Notes under the pieces: model-generated
What the model was told of the DNA's origin: nothing
Databases searched by the model: none
What the model saw: only the letters and a program-made list of their open reading frames with translations
Program-made: the position numbers and the translations under genes
Assembly (NCBI GenBank): GCA_018889975.1
Contig: CP076546.1
Location: 1,984,001-2,048,000 of the forward strand
Direction of reading: 5' to 3'
Source of the DNA: Bacillus sp. NP157
GTDB taxonomy: Bacteria > Pseudomonadota > Gammaproteobacteria > Xanthomonadales > Rhodanobacteraceae
DNA length: 64,000 nucleotides
Shown here: in pieces, positions 34,871-43,874 of the stretch
How positions within the stretch are numbered: position 1 is the stretch's first letter
Layout of the letters: the number at the start of each line of letters is the position of its first letter

Positions 34871-35410
34871 ATGATGCGTTCACTGTGCGCCCTTCTCCTC
34901 TTGCTCGCCCTGCTCGTCTCCAGCGCCGCATGGTGCGCACCCAACCCGGCACGAACCAAGGGCCCGCCAGCAAGCGCCACATCCCTCGTGGCGCGCCTCT
35001 ACCAGGCCTATGCATGGGAAGCCCTCTCCCCGGCCGACGCGCTGACGTCCAATCTCTTCGGCCCTGGTCTGGCGGACCAGCCGGTAACCGAGCTCGGGAA
35101 GTACTTCGACCCCAGCCTGGCCTCGGCCATCGCGGCAGACGCGGATTGCGTGAAGAAGCACGAGGGAGAAATCTGCAACCTGGATTTCGATATCCTCTTC
35201 GCCAGCCAGGATCCTGCCGCCTCAGACATGACGATCGCCGATGGCGGCCAGGGAAAGGTTCTGGTCACCTATACGTATCCGTCCAATGGCCAGAAAGTGC
35301 ACCTCGTCTATCACACGGGCAATACGTCGCTCGGCGTCCGGATCACGGACATCGTCTACCGCGACATGGATAACCAATCACTGCGGTCGCTGCTCGGCAA
35401 GAAACCATAA
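34871..35410 (+). CDS. Exported DUF3828-like protein
   Basis: 179 aa with a signal peptide (MRSLCALLLLLALLVSSAAW, cleavage near CAPN). The mature part (LVARLYQAYAWEAL, LTELGKYF-like region, DPSLASAIAADADCVKKHEG, ITDIVYRD) fits the small periplasmic DUF3828 layout. High GC like the chromosome. It is followed 36 bases later by the PEP-mutase-family gene on the same strand. Function unknown. Confidence 0.6.
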   Translation: MMRSLCALLLLLALLVSSAAWCAPNPARTKGPPASATSLVARLYQAYAWEALSPADALTSNLFGPGLADQPVTELGKYFDPSLASAIAADADCVKKHEGEICNLDFDILFASQDPAASDMTIADGGQGKVLVTYTYPSNGQKVHLVYHTGNTSLGVRITDIVYRDMDNQSLRSLLGKKP

Positions 35411-35446
35411 CAAGCGGCCTGCCATTCACGCCTTCCCCTGAGGTCT

Positions 35447-36277
35447 GTGTCGATGTCTCCTTCCGATCGTTACCAAGCCTTCCTCGCCCTGCACGCACGC
35501 CCGGGCGCCTTCGCCATGCCCAACGCATGGGACGCCACCTCGGCACTGATCTTCAAGGACGCCGGTTTCGAAGCCATCGGCACCTCGTCGGCGGCACTGG
35601 CCGCCAGCCTGGGACGGCCGGATGGACGCCATGCGGTCAGCCTCCAGGAGCATCTCGACCACGCACAGCTGTTGGGCCGGGTCACGGGGCTACCCATCAA
35701 CGGGGACTTTGAAGACGGGTACGGTGACACCCCCGACGATGTAGCCGCCTCCGTCCGCGCGGCGATCGACGCCGGGTTGGCCGGCATCGGCATCGAAGAC
35801 ACCTCCGGCGATCCGAACGAGCCTATCCGTCCGTTCGACGAGGCGGTGGCGCGCATGGCCGCGGCAGCAAAGGTCGCCAAGGGTCGCATCGTCCTCACCG
35901 GACGCACGGATAACTACCTGCAAGGCCGCCCCGACCTGGACGACACCATCCGTCGCCTGACCGCGTTCGCCGAGGTCGGCGCCGACGTCCTCTACGCCCC
36001 CTACCCGTCCGACCTGGACCACGTCATCGCCATCGTGCGCGCCGTCGCGCCCAAGCCGGTCAACCTGGTCGTCGGCACCATGCAGGGTCCGCTGTCGATG
36101 GAAGCCCTGGCCGCTGCGGGCGTCAAGCGGGTGAGTATCGGCGCGGGCTTCTATGCCCGTGTCATGGGCGACCTGCGCGAAGCGGCAAGGCAGCTACGCG
36201 ATGGCGATGTTCCGGCCGCCACGGAGGGTGCCAGCTGGCGGGATATTGCTGCGTTGATTGCTACCGTGCCTGGTTGA
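35447..36277 (+). CDS. Isocitrate lyase / phosphoenolpyruvate mutase family protein
   Basis: 276 aa, about the family length. Visible are PGAFAMPNAWDATSALIF, INGDFEDGYGDTPDDV (metal/active-site acidic loop), GIGIEDTSG, VLTGRTDNYL and LYAPYPSDLDHVIAIV, the alternating strands of the TIM barrel. It lacks the isocitrate lyase KKCGH motif, so it is more like the PEPM/oxaloacetate decarboxylase or methylisocitrate-like group; the substrate is unknown. Its 3' end (35932-36273) is duplicated at 53844-54185. Confidence 0.8.
   Translation: MSMSPSDRYQAFLALHARPGAFAMPNAWDATSALIFKDAGFEAIGTSSAALAASLGRPDGRHAVSLQEHLDHAQLLGRVTGLPINGDFEDGYGDTPDDVAASVRAAIDAGLAGIGIEDTSGDPNEPIRPFDEAVARMAAAAKVAKGRIVLTGRTDNYLQGRPDLDDTIRRLTAFAEVGADVLYAPYPSDLDHVIAIVRAVAPKPVNLVVGTMQGPLSMEALAAAGVKRVSIGAGFYARVMGDLREAARQLRDGDVPAATEGASWRDIAALIATVPG
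35932..36273 (+). repeat. Long direct repeat, copy 1 (inside the PEP-mutase-family gene)
   Basis: About 342 bases that recur at 53844-54185 in the same orientation with roughly 18 substitutions, mostly synonymous. The match starts inside the gene and runs through its 3' end. Confidence 0.9.
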
Positions 36278-36285
36278 TGTGATTT

Positions 36286-36636
36286 CTAAACCTTCGGCTC
36301 TTGTCGCCGTCGCAGAGTCGCCACCACGACAAATGGTGAAGCTATCAATGCGCCCAATGGAATGATCCACATGCCTGGCGACAGATGGAAGGTAATGGTG
36401 GTCAGCGTCGGCACAACGAGAGCGGCCCATGCCGTTGCCCACATCAGCCACCAAGGCGCCCGGAGAAAAAATTCTGCAAGCACGATGGCGACGAAGCAAC
36501 CGTATATGACATGCAGATTCCGATAGTCGGCGCCCGTCAGAAACCAGACGTATGAGAAAGCGTAGAAAACATAGTGGACGACCACCGCGCCGAGCAACGC
36601 GGTCGCCGGCAGCACATGCGTCGATTTAATGTGCAC
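36286..36636 (-). CDS. Small integral membrane protein
   Basis: 116 aa from a GTG at 36636. Three or four hydrophobic segments are visible: ATALLGAVVVHYVFYAFSYV, IYGCFVAIVLAEFFL, LMWATAWAALVVPTLTTITF and MWIIPLGALIASPFVVVATL, with a basic C-terminus. No family is recognised. Its start overlaps the stop of the 56-codon ORF upstream, so the two are translationally coupled. Confidence 0.55.
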   Translation of the reverse strand: MHIKSTHVLPATALLGAVVVHYVFYAFSYVWFLTGADYRNLHVIYGCFVAIVLAEFFLRAPWWLMWATAWAALVVPTLTTITFHLSPGMWIIPLGALIASPFVVVATLRRRQEPKV

Positions 36637-36796
36637 CGTCGACTATCTCCTTCACGTTTTTCCGCCACGCGGCGAACATCAGCGGATCCGGGCAGCTCAA
36701 CAAAGACTGCGGAATCGCGTTGCCCTCATCCTGATTCTGTATGATGATTTGGCCGCTTTTCGGCGAACCGCATGACCAACCCTTCCACAAGACCAT
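36626..36796 (-). CDS. Short ORF, C-terminal fragment of an unknown protein
   Basis: 56 codons from an ATG at 36796: MVLWKGWSCGSPKSGQIIIQ, NQDEGNAIPQSLLSCPDPLM, FAAWRKNVKEIVDGAH. The composition is protein-like and it overlaps the next gene by 11 bases. An in-frame TGA lies shortly upstream, so it is either a small immunity-like protein or the end of a truncated one. Confidence 0.4.
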   Translation of the reverse strand: MVLWKGWSCGSPKSGQIIIQNQDEGNAIPQSLLSCPDPLMFAAWRKNVKEIVDGAH

Positions 36797-36920
36797 GTGT
36801 GCCTGCCAAGGCGTAGTTCACCAGATTGCTCAAGTCTGTACGGCCGAAGCGATCAACATACTCCGGAGTCAGGAGCCCTACATAACGCCGCCTGTCACGG
36901 GCGTCTTGGCTTACGGCTCT

Positions 36921-37313
36921 TTACCTTCCGGGTGGTTCTGGATTGCCCCTACTCCAATTCCATCCCGTAAGGTCAACAATGACCTCCTCAAAATCGCAGG
37001 AGGCCGACACGAAACGGCCACCCTTTCGTAGTGCTCTAATGAGCGCTGCCGTGCCTGACTGAAAAGCATCCGCGCCATCAAGTGGCACACTCCGAGCCGA
37101 GACTTCCGCGTAGTAGCGCGCGCACTCGATAGCCGAGTACGGTGAGCGTTACCTGGCGGCTGGCTTGAAATCCTCGTTTCGGTACGTGACCACATCAACG
37201 TCCAGGTCGCCAAAAGCCTCACGAACTGCTTGGCTCACTGCATCCTCAAGCTCCTCGACGCTTTCATCGGCATCGACGTACAGCTCACAAAACAATTGGG
37301 GCGAAATATTCAT
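36921..37313 (-). pseudogene. Orphan immunity-like gene broken by an in-frame TAA
   Basis: From the ATG at 37313: MNISPQLFCELYVDADESVE, ELEDAVSQAVREAFGDLDVD, VVTYRNEDFKPAAR, then TAA at 37151-37149. The same frame goes on sensibly: SPYSAIECARYYAEVSARSV, ALIRALRKGGRFVSASCDFE, EVIVDLTGWNWSRGNPEPPG, to a stop at 36921. The full product would be 129 aa apart from the stop. The fold looks like a small alpha/beta immunity protein. A simple nonsense mutation of a Gln or Glu codon is likeliest. Confidence 0.6.
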
Positions 37314-37391
37314 TCCTGAAATCCAAATGAGAGCGGTGTCTGCGAATTGTTGTCGAACAGTCCGCCTCCGTTAATGACCGGAATCTGCACC

Positions 37392-37946
37392 TTACTCTCC
37401 GACATACTCGACGCTTGAGCCGCCCCTCTTCCGCCGCTTCAAGCATGCGACCAAATTCATCCCTTTGACATAGAAGCTATAAAGCGAGCCCCCTCCCGTC
37501 CCGCGGTAACAGTCAACGACAACGGCGACGTCGCTGCCCTCGGGGAAAAAAACCACAGCGTCCTCGATGAGCGAAGCACCGCGCACCAGACCATCGAGTG
37601 CTACCGAAGACGCCCGATGGAGCCCCAGATACGCATTTCCCTCAACGCCTATCAGGCCCGCGCGTATCGGCATGCAGTGCCCGACAGCTGCCATGGTATT
37701 CAGCGCCTCAGCCTCACTGACGTGCAACAAGGTCCAGTCACTGGCTTGCTCAAGCGTCGCCCCGACAAACTCAACCGGCAACGTCAGCAATGGATCGAAA
37801 TCGACGAGCCCCACCTCGTAGCCTGTCGCGTGACGGAAGTGCGGGACGATCGCTGGTCCATATACGGCACGCTCATCCGCTGCGCGGCGTGCGTTGGCAA
37901 TGTCGGAACGGCGCTTACGCAGGCTGGTTACGCGCTCGATGGGCAT
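37392..37946 (-). CDS. Hypothetical protein, possible immunity protein
   Basis: 184 aa from the ATG at 37946, which has GGAAGAG upstream. Mixed alpha/beta: YEVGLVDFDPLLTLPVEFVG, DWTLLHVSEAEALNTMAAVG, GSDVAVVVDCYRGTGGGSLY, then a basic tail. No family is recognised. It lies among orphan immunity-like genes on the same strand. Confidence 0.5.
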   Translation of the reverse strand: MPIERVTSLRKRRSDIANARRAADERAVYGPAIVPHFRHATGYEVGLVDFDPLLTLPVEFVGATLEQASDWTLLHVSEAEALNTMAAVGHCMPIRAGLIGVEGNAYLGLHRASSVALDGLVRGASLIEDAVVFFPEGSDVAVVVDCYRGTGGGSLYSFYVKGMNLVACLKRRKRGGSSVEYVGE

Positions 37947-37997
37947 CTCATTCTCTTCCATCAGTCATTACCGCCATTGTCGTCGTCAATGCGGGCG

Positions 37998-38441
37998 TTA
38001 ACTGCGTTCTGGATTCTCGGCCGACTGACTAGCCGACACGTCTGTTCCTGCGAGGATTGCCGTAATGTCTCGCCACTTCACCGATGAAGGCAATTCGCTC
38101 GACCCCAAGAATGCAACAAATACGCCTTCGACTTCTTGAGCCGTAAACCACTCATCGGCGGACAATCGGACTTCCCCGCCCCCGAATACTAGGACCGTTC
38201 CGTCGGGGAAAACCTTGCTTTTCTGGTCTTTGTAACCACGAAAGTGGCGCCCAGTCGCAGCATCCCTGCGCTCCAACATGCACGTCACACCGCCACCTGC
38301 CACTTGCACGTAGTTCCCTGCCCCGTCGGTCAACGATGCGAAGGACGATGGGCCATAACTGCGCAAGGCCATGATTGCACAGTGCAGTTGCGCGGCAGTC
38401 GCATCGTCAATCGTTGGCTTCTTTTCTATCTCAAGGCGCAT
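37998..38441 (-). CDS. Probable orphan immunity protein
   Basis: 147 aa from the ATG at 38441. MRLEIEKKPTIDDATAAQLH, FASLTDGAGNYVQVAGGGVT, CMLERRDAATGRHFRGYKDQ follow a pattern of immunity proteins in which a strand 'YVQVAGG-x-x-x-C-x-x-E-R-R' is central. The start lies inside the end of a decayed toxin-tip frame (38431-38575), as expected for a toxin/immunity pair. Confidence 0.55.
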   Translation of the reverse strand: MRLEIEKKPTIDDATAAQLHCAIMALRSYGPSSFASLTDGAGNYVQVAGGGVTCMLERRDAATGRHFRGYKDQKSKVFPDGTVLVFGGGEVRLSADEWFTAQEVEGVFVAFLGSSELPSSVKWRDITAILAGTDVSASQSAENPERS

Positions 38442-38575
38442 GAATAAACGTCCATGAAGCAAAATACCGGGACCAGACCCGTTCGAAGTCAACTTGATCA
38501 ATCTCAGCAGGCGCGAACTAAGAATCCATCGCAATTTCGGCAATGGATGGCAATGGCTCCTTAGCTTACTCCTGA
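38431..38575 (-). pseudogene. Decayed toxin-tip remnant
   Basis: Coding-like sequence PLPSIAEIAMDS, an in-frame TAG, then FAPAEIDQVDFERVWSRYFA and SWTFIHAP to the stop at 38431. The stop falls ten bases inside the immunity-like gene 37998-38441, a typical toxin-immunity overlap. Only the last 45 or so codons are left. Confidence 0.4.
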
Positions 38576-38604
38576 ACCGCCTTTCGATTCGGATGAACTA
38601 GCAG

Positions 38605-38628
38605 GGGTTGGCTGATTGCGGGTCAAGC
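38605..38628. repeat. 24-base repeat, copy 2
   Basis: GGGTTGGC-TGAT-TGCGGGTCAAGC; see copy 1 at 34734-34757. It marks the change from immunity-type DNA to the GC-rich metabolic block. Confidence 0.45.
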
Positions 38629-38808
38629 ACGGGCTCCTCGGCCCGTCGGACGATGCGGTTGCAGCCCCGCTTGATCTTGTCGTGGCCCGGCCATGCTTTT
38701 CGTGTATGTCCCCGTGCTTACAAAGTCTTTTTCAGCCGGGATTTTCAGGCCTAGAGTTTCTCCAGTAGCGGGGCACCTGCCCCCTCTTTTCCCCACTGGA
38801 GCATGACC

Positions 38809-39555
38809 ATGAGCAAGCCTGTCGTTCTTATCACTGGCGCACTGACCGGTATCGGCCGCGCCACCGCTGTTGCCTTTGCCCGCCAGGGCGCAAGCCTCGT
38901 CGTTGCCGGCCGCCGTGAGGCCGAGGGCAAGACCCTCGAAGCCGAGCTGCGTGGTCTCGGCTCCGATGCGGTGTTCGTCAAGGCGGACGTCCGCCATGAG
39001 GCCGACGTCGAAAACCTCGTCAACGAGGCGGTCGCACGCTTCGGCCGGATTGACATCGCCGTCAACAACGCCGGCACCGAAGGCCAGCCTGGCGCCATCA
39101 CCGACCAGACTGCCGAGAGCTATGCCGCAACCTTCGACACCAACGTCCTCGGCACGATCCTGAGCGTCAAGCACGAAGTTCGAGCGATGCAGAAAACCGG
39201 TTCTGGAAGCATCGTGAACATCTCCTCGACCTATGGCCACGAGGGTGCTGCGTACGCGTCGATGTATTCGGCAAGCAAGCACGCGCTGGAAGGCCTGACC
39301 AAGTCCGTTGCACTCGAACTCGCCGGCTCCGGTATCCGTGTCAACGCCGTCGCCCCGGGTCCAACCGACACCGGCATGCTGGATCGCTTCACCGGCAGCG
39401 AGGACGTCAAGAAGGCGCTCGCCTCGCAGGTCCCCATGGGCCGCGTTGGCCGACCGGAAGAGCTTGCCGAGGCCATCGTCTTCATCGGCTCGCAGACGGG
39501 TTCTTTCATCACCGGCCAGGTCCTGACGGTTGACGGTGGTAAGACGGCGGGCTGA
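38809..39555 (+). CDS. SDR-family oxidoreductase
   Basis: 248 aa from the ATG at 38809, which is seven bases after GGAG; the ATG at 38803 is too close to it. TGALTGIGRA (NAD(P) binding), NNAG, the catalytic Ser in NISSTYGHEG, YSASK and the C-terminal GQVLTVDGG identify a classical short-chain dehydrogenase. The substrate is not readable. It stands alone on the plus strand, convergent with a LysR gene three bases away. Confidence 0.88.
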   Translation: MSKPVVLITGALTGIGRATAVAFARQGASLVVAGRREAEGKTLEAELRGLGSDAVFVKADVRHEADVENLVNEAVARFGRIDIAVNNAGTEGQPGAITDQTAESYAATFDTNVLGTILSVKHEVRAMQKTGSGSIVNISSTYGHEGAAYASMYSASKHALEGLTKSVALELAGSGIRVNAVAPGPTDTGMLDRFTGSEDVKKALASQVPMGRVGRPEELAEAIVFIGSQTGSFITGQVLTVDGGKTAG

Positions 39556-39557
39556 GC

Positions 39558-40454
39558 TCAGGATGCCGGTAGCGCTGAAGGGTCTGGGAACACCTCACGG
39601 GCCATGTGGTCAATGAACACCCGCAGGCGCGGTGCTATCTGGCGACTCGACGGCCACACGGCGCGGAGTGCCGTGTGGCGGTTGAGATAGCCGCCGAGCA
39701 GGCGCTCGAGCCGTCCGTCGGCGAGCCCCTGGGCCACCGTGAAATCCGGCAGGCAGGCAATGCCACAACCCGACTCGGCCATCTCCCGCAATGGGCCAAG
39801 CGTGGTGGTCGATGCGATCACCGGCAGGGCCAGGTTGCCCGTCGCGAGCGGCCACTTTTCAAGCATGCCGGTGACCGGGTGGCGCCGGTGCAGACAAATG
39901 TGGTCGGCTAGCTCGCAGGGAGTGCGGGGAATGCCCGCGCGGTGCAGGTAGGCCGGCGACGCAACGAGCACCATCCGGAAAGCGCCAAGGCGCCGTGACA
40001 TCAGGCTTGAGTCGACGCCCTCGCCGGTGCGGATGGCCACGTCGTACCCCTCGTCGACGATGTCAACGAGCCTGTCGGTGAAATCCAGGTCCAGCTCGAT
40101 GTCCGGATAGGCATCGATGAACCGACAGAGCGCTGGCGCAAACAAAGGACCTAGCACCGGCAGAGTAACCCGGAGTTTCCCCCGTGCCAACGCTCGCCTG
40201 TCCGTGAGCTCGCGTTCGACGTCACCCATCTCTCGCAGGATGCACCGCGAGCGCTCGAGGAGCATCCCGCCCTCGGCAGTCAGCGTGATGCAACGGGTAT
40301 TGCGATGGAAGAGCCGCACACCGAGGTTCGACTCCAGCCGAGCGATGGACTTTCCGATGGCCGACGGCGACATACCCAAAAGGCGACCGGCCTCGGACAA
40401 GTTGCGTGCGTCGGCAGCTTGCACGAACACACTGAGCGCACTCAGGCTTTCCAC
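39558..40454 (-). CDS. LysR-family transcriptional regulator
   Basis: 298 aa from a GTG at 40454 (VESLSALSVFVQAADARNLS). N-terminal winged HTH SEAGRLLGMSPSAIGKSIAR, LGVRLFHRNTR, LTAEG; the rest is a periplasmic-binding-like co-inducer domain. It is a clear paralogue of the regulator at 51651-52532 (SLNALATFVHAAETRNF). It is convergent with the SDR gene, so a direct link with it is likely but not the classic divergent arrangement. Confidence 0.88.
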   Translation of the reverse strand: MESLSALSVFVQAADARNLSEAGRLLGMSPSAIGKSIARLESNLGVRLFHRNTRCITLTAEGGMLLERSRCILREMGDVERELTDRRALARGKLRVTLPVLGPLFAPALCRFIDAYPDIELDLDFTDRLVDIVDEGYDVAIRTGEGVDSSLMSRRLGAFRMVLVASPAYLHRAGIPRTPCELADHICLHRRHPVTGMLEKWPLATGNLALPVIASTTTLGPLREMAESGCGIACLPDFTVAQGLADGRLERLLGGYLNRHTALRAVWPSSRQIAPRLRVFIDHMAREVFPDPSALPAS

Positions 40455-40555
40455 GATTCCCCCTGTGGCCCGCGCCATCACGTGTCATGCGCGTCTACGT
40501 AACGCGAGGCTTAATCGTTACAACGCCGACCAGGGAGCGCATCACTCGACAGGGT

Positions 40556-43500
40556 CTAAATATCCTCGTGCTCGCTCACACCGCTTGCCCAGGGCCACCA
40601 GCGACGCAGCCATGCGTGCCGCAGCTGCGGAGGGTCACGGGCGATGAGCGACACGGACGTGCCGATGGCATCCGAGCTGATACTCAGCACTGCACCGATA
40701 CGCGAAGCACGCTCCCGCATCGTCACAAGCCCCCAGTGCCCCGCTCGCTTGCCCTGGTCGACCACGTCGGGCGGCAAACCCAGCCCATCGTCGTCGACGA
40801 TCGCCACGAGTCCCTCGTTGGTGTAATCGAGCGTGACTGCAACGCTTTTCGGCTCAGCGTGCACGAACGCATTGTGGACAGCCTCGCGAAGTATGTCGAT
40901 GACGGCGATATGCACCTGCTCGTCGAGCCGTCGCTCGATACCCGAAACGGTGAGGACAAACCGAGCAGGCCAGCTCGATGCGTGATCGTCGCCAATGAGG
41001 CGCAGTGCCTCCGACAAGGGCATCTGCATCTCGCCGACGGAACGGAGGGCAATCACGCGTGCGCGGCCCTCGAGCAGCAAGGCCAGCAGTCGCGCAGTGC
41101 CTTGGGTGAGGCTCGGCCGTATCCACTCCGGCAACCTGGCGTCGTCTCGCCAGGCCTCAAGCCGCATGGCCACGCCCATCATGCCTTGCAACATGGAATC
41201 GTGGAGCTCCCGGGCGATCCGGTCACGTTCGGCCAGACGCGCGGTCGCCCGCTCGGCCGCCCGCCGGTGCAGGGCGCGAATGCGCAAGGCGTAAAGCCCA
41301 ACCAATCCGGCGACGAACAACAGAGCGACAAGCGCGCGGAACCATGCCGTCTCGAATAGCGCGGGCCGGCGCACGACGTCGCCCGACGAAACCAGCGCCG
41401 ACCAGTCACCGTCGGTTCCCCTTGCCTGGATTTCGAAGCGATACCGCCCGGGCGGAAGGCCTGCGTACTGTACGTTCCCGGGGCCGTCGAAGACGCGCCA
41501 CTCCTGGTCGGTCCCCCCGAGGCGCACTCGGAACTGCATATGGGCAGGGTCGGTCAAGGACAATCCGGTCCAGGCGACCGACAGCGCTGTCTCGTCCGGG
41601 TCGAGGTCGCCGGCAAACGACTCGAGCGACCGCCTGGCCGTAGACATCGACAGGATGACCGGCCGCACGTCTTGGGTGGGAGACGCCACGTCGGCCGCTA
41701 CCGTGACCAGGCCCGACGTAGCCGCCACCCAGAGCATGTTGCGTGCATCGAGCGTCAGCGTGGGGAGTGGTCGCGTCTGCTGGGCACCGCCGGGCAAGCC
41801 CGTCGCGTCATTGAAGAGGTCGAAGGCCGCATCGCCATCCCGGCCTTCCGTGACTGCCGCGAATTGCGCCGCACGGATTCGCGACAGACCACTGCGCGCG
41901 TTGATCCACAGATCGCCGGCGCTCGTCCTGACAAGCCCCGTGACCCCGCGCAGCAATGCTCCCATGCGCAGCCGGAGGGGCCGGAAGTTGCTGCCGTCAT
42001 ACCATGCAGCACCGCGCTCACCGCCTGCGACAAGCGGCGAGCCGGGGAGGATCGCCGTTACCGTGCCAAGCCCGGTTTGCAAGGCTGCTTCCACCTGCTT
42101 TCCATGCACATGCGCGACCGTGCCGTCTGGATAACCGAACCACATGCCACCTCGTCCGTCGGTCGCGCCAGAGAGTGGCCAGCCGTCCGGCAATCCGGGC
42201 AATCCCCCGTTCTTTTGCCAGGCACCATGCGACAGTCGAAACAGGCCATGGCCACGCACGGACACCCACATAGCCCCGTCGCCTTCGCCGTCGGGCACGA
42301 CCACCTGCACCAGTTCTCCGCCTAGAAATGCCGGAAACGGGAGTGCTTCAAGGCGGTCGCCGTGCAACGCCGACAGTGTCCCGTGGCCGCCGAGCAGCGC
42401 ACCGTCGCCATCCGCGGCCATGGCCGTCGTTGCCATGACGCCAGGCGTCACGACGGCCTGGCCCGGGCCGGCCATCAGCCACAGACGATCCGTCCCGCCG
42501 TGTGCGTCAGTGCCGACAAGCATGCGGCCGTCACGAAGGCGACTGACTGCGAAATACACGCTCGCCCCGTCGAAGACGACCGGCGTCGCCGATGCGGGAC
42601 GAATACGGGCAAGGCCTTCCTTTCCACCGACCCAGAGACTGCCGCTTGAGTCGAGCATCGTGCTCATGACGAGTAGTCCATCCGGCGCGAGGGGAAAGTG
42701 GATGACCTCGTCGCCCGCCATGATCGATTCGCCGTCGGACAGTCCCTCGGGGCGATAACACAGGTTCGCGCATCCACTGCCTTGCGCCCAAAGGCCTCCG
42801 GACCCATCCTCGAATTCGATGGCATCGCTGGATCGAGCCCTTTCCCTGGGCAACCCGCGCTCCCGGGGAATCCGCATGTGCCGCTTTCCCTCGGATCGCC
42901 ATACGCCCCCGTCCACGGCGACAACGAGGTCCTCATCGTCGCGAGAATGGGACGACAGCCGTTCGAATACACGCCCATACCGGGCAAGCCAGAACACACC
43001 GGTTCCCGTCAGGGCGAGCGTGCCGCCCGACACCGTTGCCACCGTTTGCTGGATGTCGCCTTCCGGTGGACGCCACTGCGGTGGCGGGCAGGCTACCCAA
43101 TGATCACCCGACAGTACAAACAGCTGTCCGGCGGCCGAAACGAACGTACGCCCATCCCCCGCCTCGGCTACGTGGCCGATGCGATCGGCAGGAAGGCCCC
43201 TGGGGATGGTGACGGTCCGCCCGTCACCGGAGAGATGGATAGCCGTCCGATTGCCATAAACAACCCAGAGACCGCCGTCCCGCCCGGCCGACAAATCGGT
43301 AACCAGCCGCGAGCCCTGCGTTTCGTCGCTGACGAGGTCGTGCGAAAAAAAGTTCCGGCCGTCGAACCGGTAGAGCCCCGCCGACGTGCCAAGCCAGATC
43401 CACCCATCCTCGGTCTGCGCCAGCGCATTGATGTCGCCGGGCGCACCATCACGGGTATGCCAAAGCGTCGATACATGGCCTGGGATGGCGACTTCAGCAT

Positions 43501-43609
43501 GCGTGGCCGGCACCAGGATGCCACACGCCCCGAGCGCAGCCACGCAGGCCAGGAGCACCCTGCGCACGCGCGACCTCGCTCCGCCGTCCATCGCCACTGC
43601 CGCCCACAT
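40556..43609 (-). CDS. Periplasmic-propeller sensor histidine kinase (HisKA_3)
   Basis: 1017 aa from an ATG at 43609 (43591 also possible). A signal sequence (LLACVAALGACGILVPATHA) is followed by beta-propeller repeats (INALAQTEDGWIWLGTSAGL, and later GLWAQG, SLWVGGKEGLARI, MWFGYPDG), a Y_Y_Y-type domain, one transmembrane helix (FRALVALLFVAGLVGLYAL), then RDRIARELHDSMLQGMMG (phospho-His near residue 802) and an HATPase_c domain (LREAVHNAFVHA, DDDGLGLPP). It should pair with the NarL-type regulator at 44777-45391, which is on the same strand beyond an AraC gene. The signal is unknown. Confidence 0.88.
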   Translation of the reverse strand: MWAAVAMDGGARSRVRRVLLACVAALGACGILVPATHAEVAIPGHVSTLWHTRDGAPGDINALAQTEDGWIWLGTSAGLYRFDGRNFFSHDLVSDETQGSRLVTDLSAGRDGGLWVVYGNRTAIHLSGDGRTVTIPRGLPADRIGHVAEAGDGRTFVSAAGQLFVLSGDHWVACPPPQWRPPEGDIQQTVATVSGGTLALTGTGVFWLARYGRVFERLSSHSRDDEDLVVAVDGGVWRSEGKRHMRIPRERGLPRERARSSDAIEFEDGSGGLWAQGSGCANLCYRPEGLSDGESIMAGDEVIHFPLAPDGLLVMSTMLDSSGSLWVGGKEGLARIRPASATPVVFDGASVYFAVSRLRDGRMLVGTDAHGGTDRLWLMAGPGQAVVTPGVMATTAMAADGDGALLGGHGTLSALHGDRLEALPFPAFLGGELVQVVVPDGEGDGAMWVSVRGHGLFRLSHGAWQKNGGLPGLPDGWPLSGATDGRGGMWFGYPDGTVAHVHGKQVEAALQTGLGTVTAILPGSPLVAGGERGAAWYDGSNFRPLRLRMGALLRGVTGLVRTSAGDLWINARSGLSRIRAAQFAAVTEGRDGDAAFDLFNDATGLPGGAQQTRPLPTLTLDARNMLWVAATSGLVTVAADVASPTQDVRPVILSMSTARRSLESFAGDLDPDETALSVAWTGLSLTDPAHMQFRVRLGGTDQEWRVFDGPGNVQYAGLPPGRYRFEIQARGTDGDWSALVSSGDVVRRPALFETAWFRALVALLFVAGLVGLYALRIRALHRRAAERATARLAERDRIARELHDSMLQGMMGVAMRLEAWRDDARLPEWIRPSLTQGTARLLALLLEGRARVIALRSVGEMQMPLSEALRLIGDDHASSWPARFVLTVSGIERRLDEQVHIAVIDILREAVHNAFVHAEPKSVAVTLDYTNEGLVAIVDDDGLGLPPDVVDQGKRAGHWGLVTMRERASRIGAVLSISSDAIGTSVSLIARDPPQLRHAWLRRWWPWASGVSEHEDI

Positions 43610-43874
43610 TCGATCCAGACCTTTTCGGAAAATGTCGTCGCTACCCCGGAAGACCCGGTTGAGGGATTGCACGTGCAAGGACAAGTTCCGATAGTGCGTT
43701 TGCGCGTGCAACCAATCCGCGGAACCTCAGTATGCAGGCCCGGGATGGACGAATGGTTGCATGGAACGCCCCGGTATTGCCGCAAAAAGCTTGCCCGGAT
43801 GCCTGGATTGTTCACGCAAGGACGATTCCGCGCCTTGCCTGTTTCCTCAGGCACCCACGCCCTGGATAGTCGCC

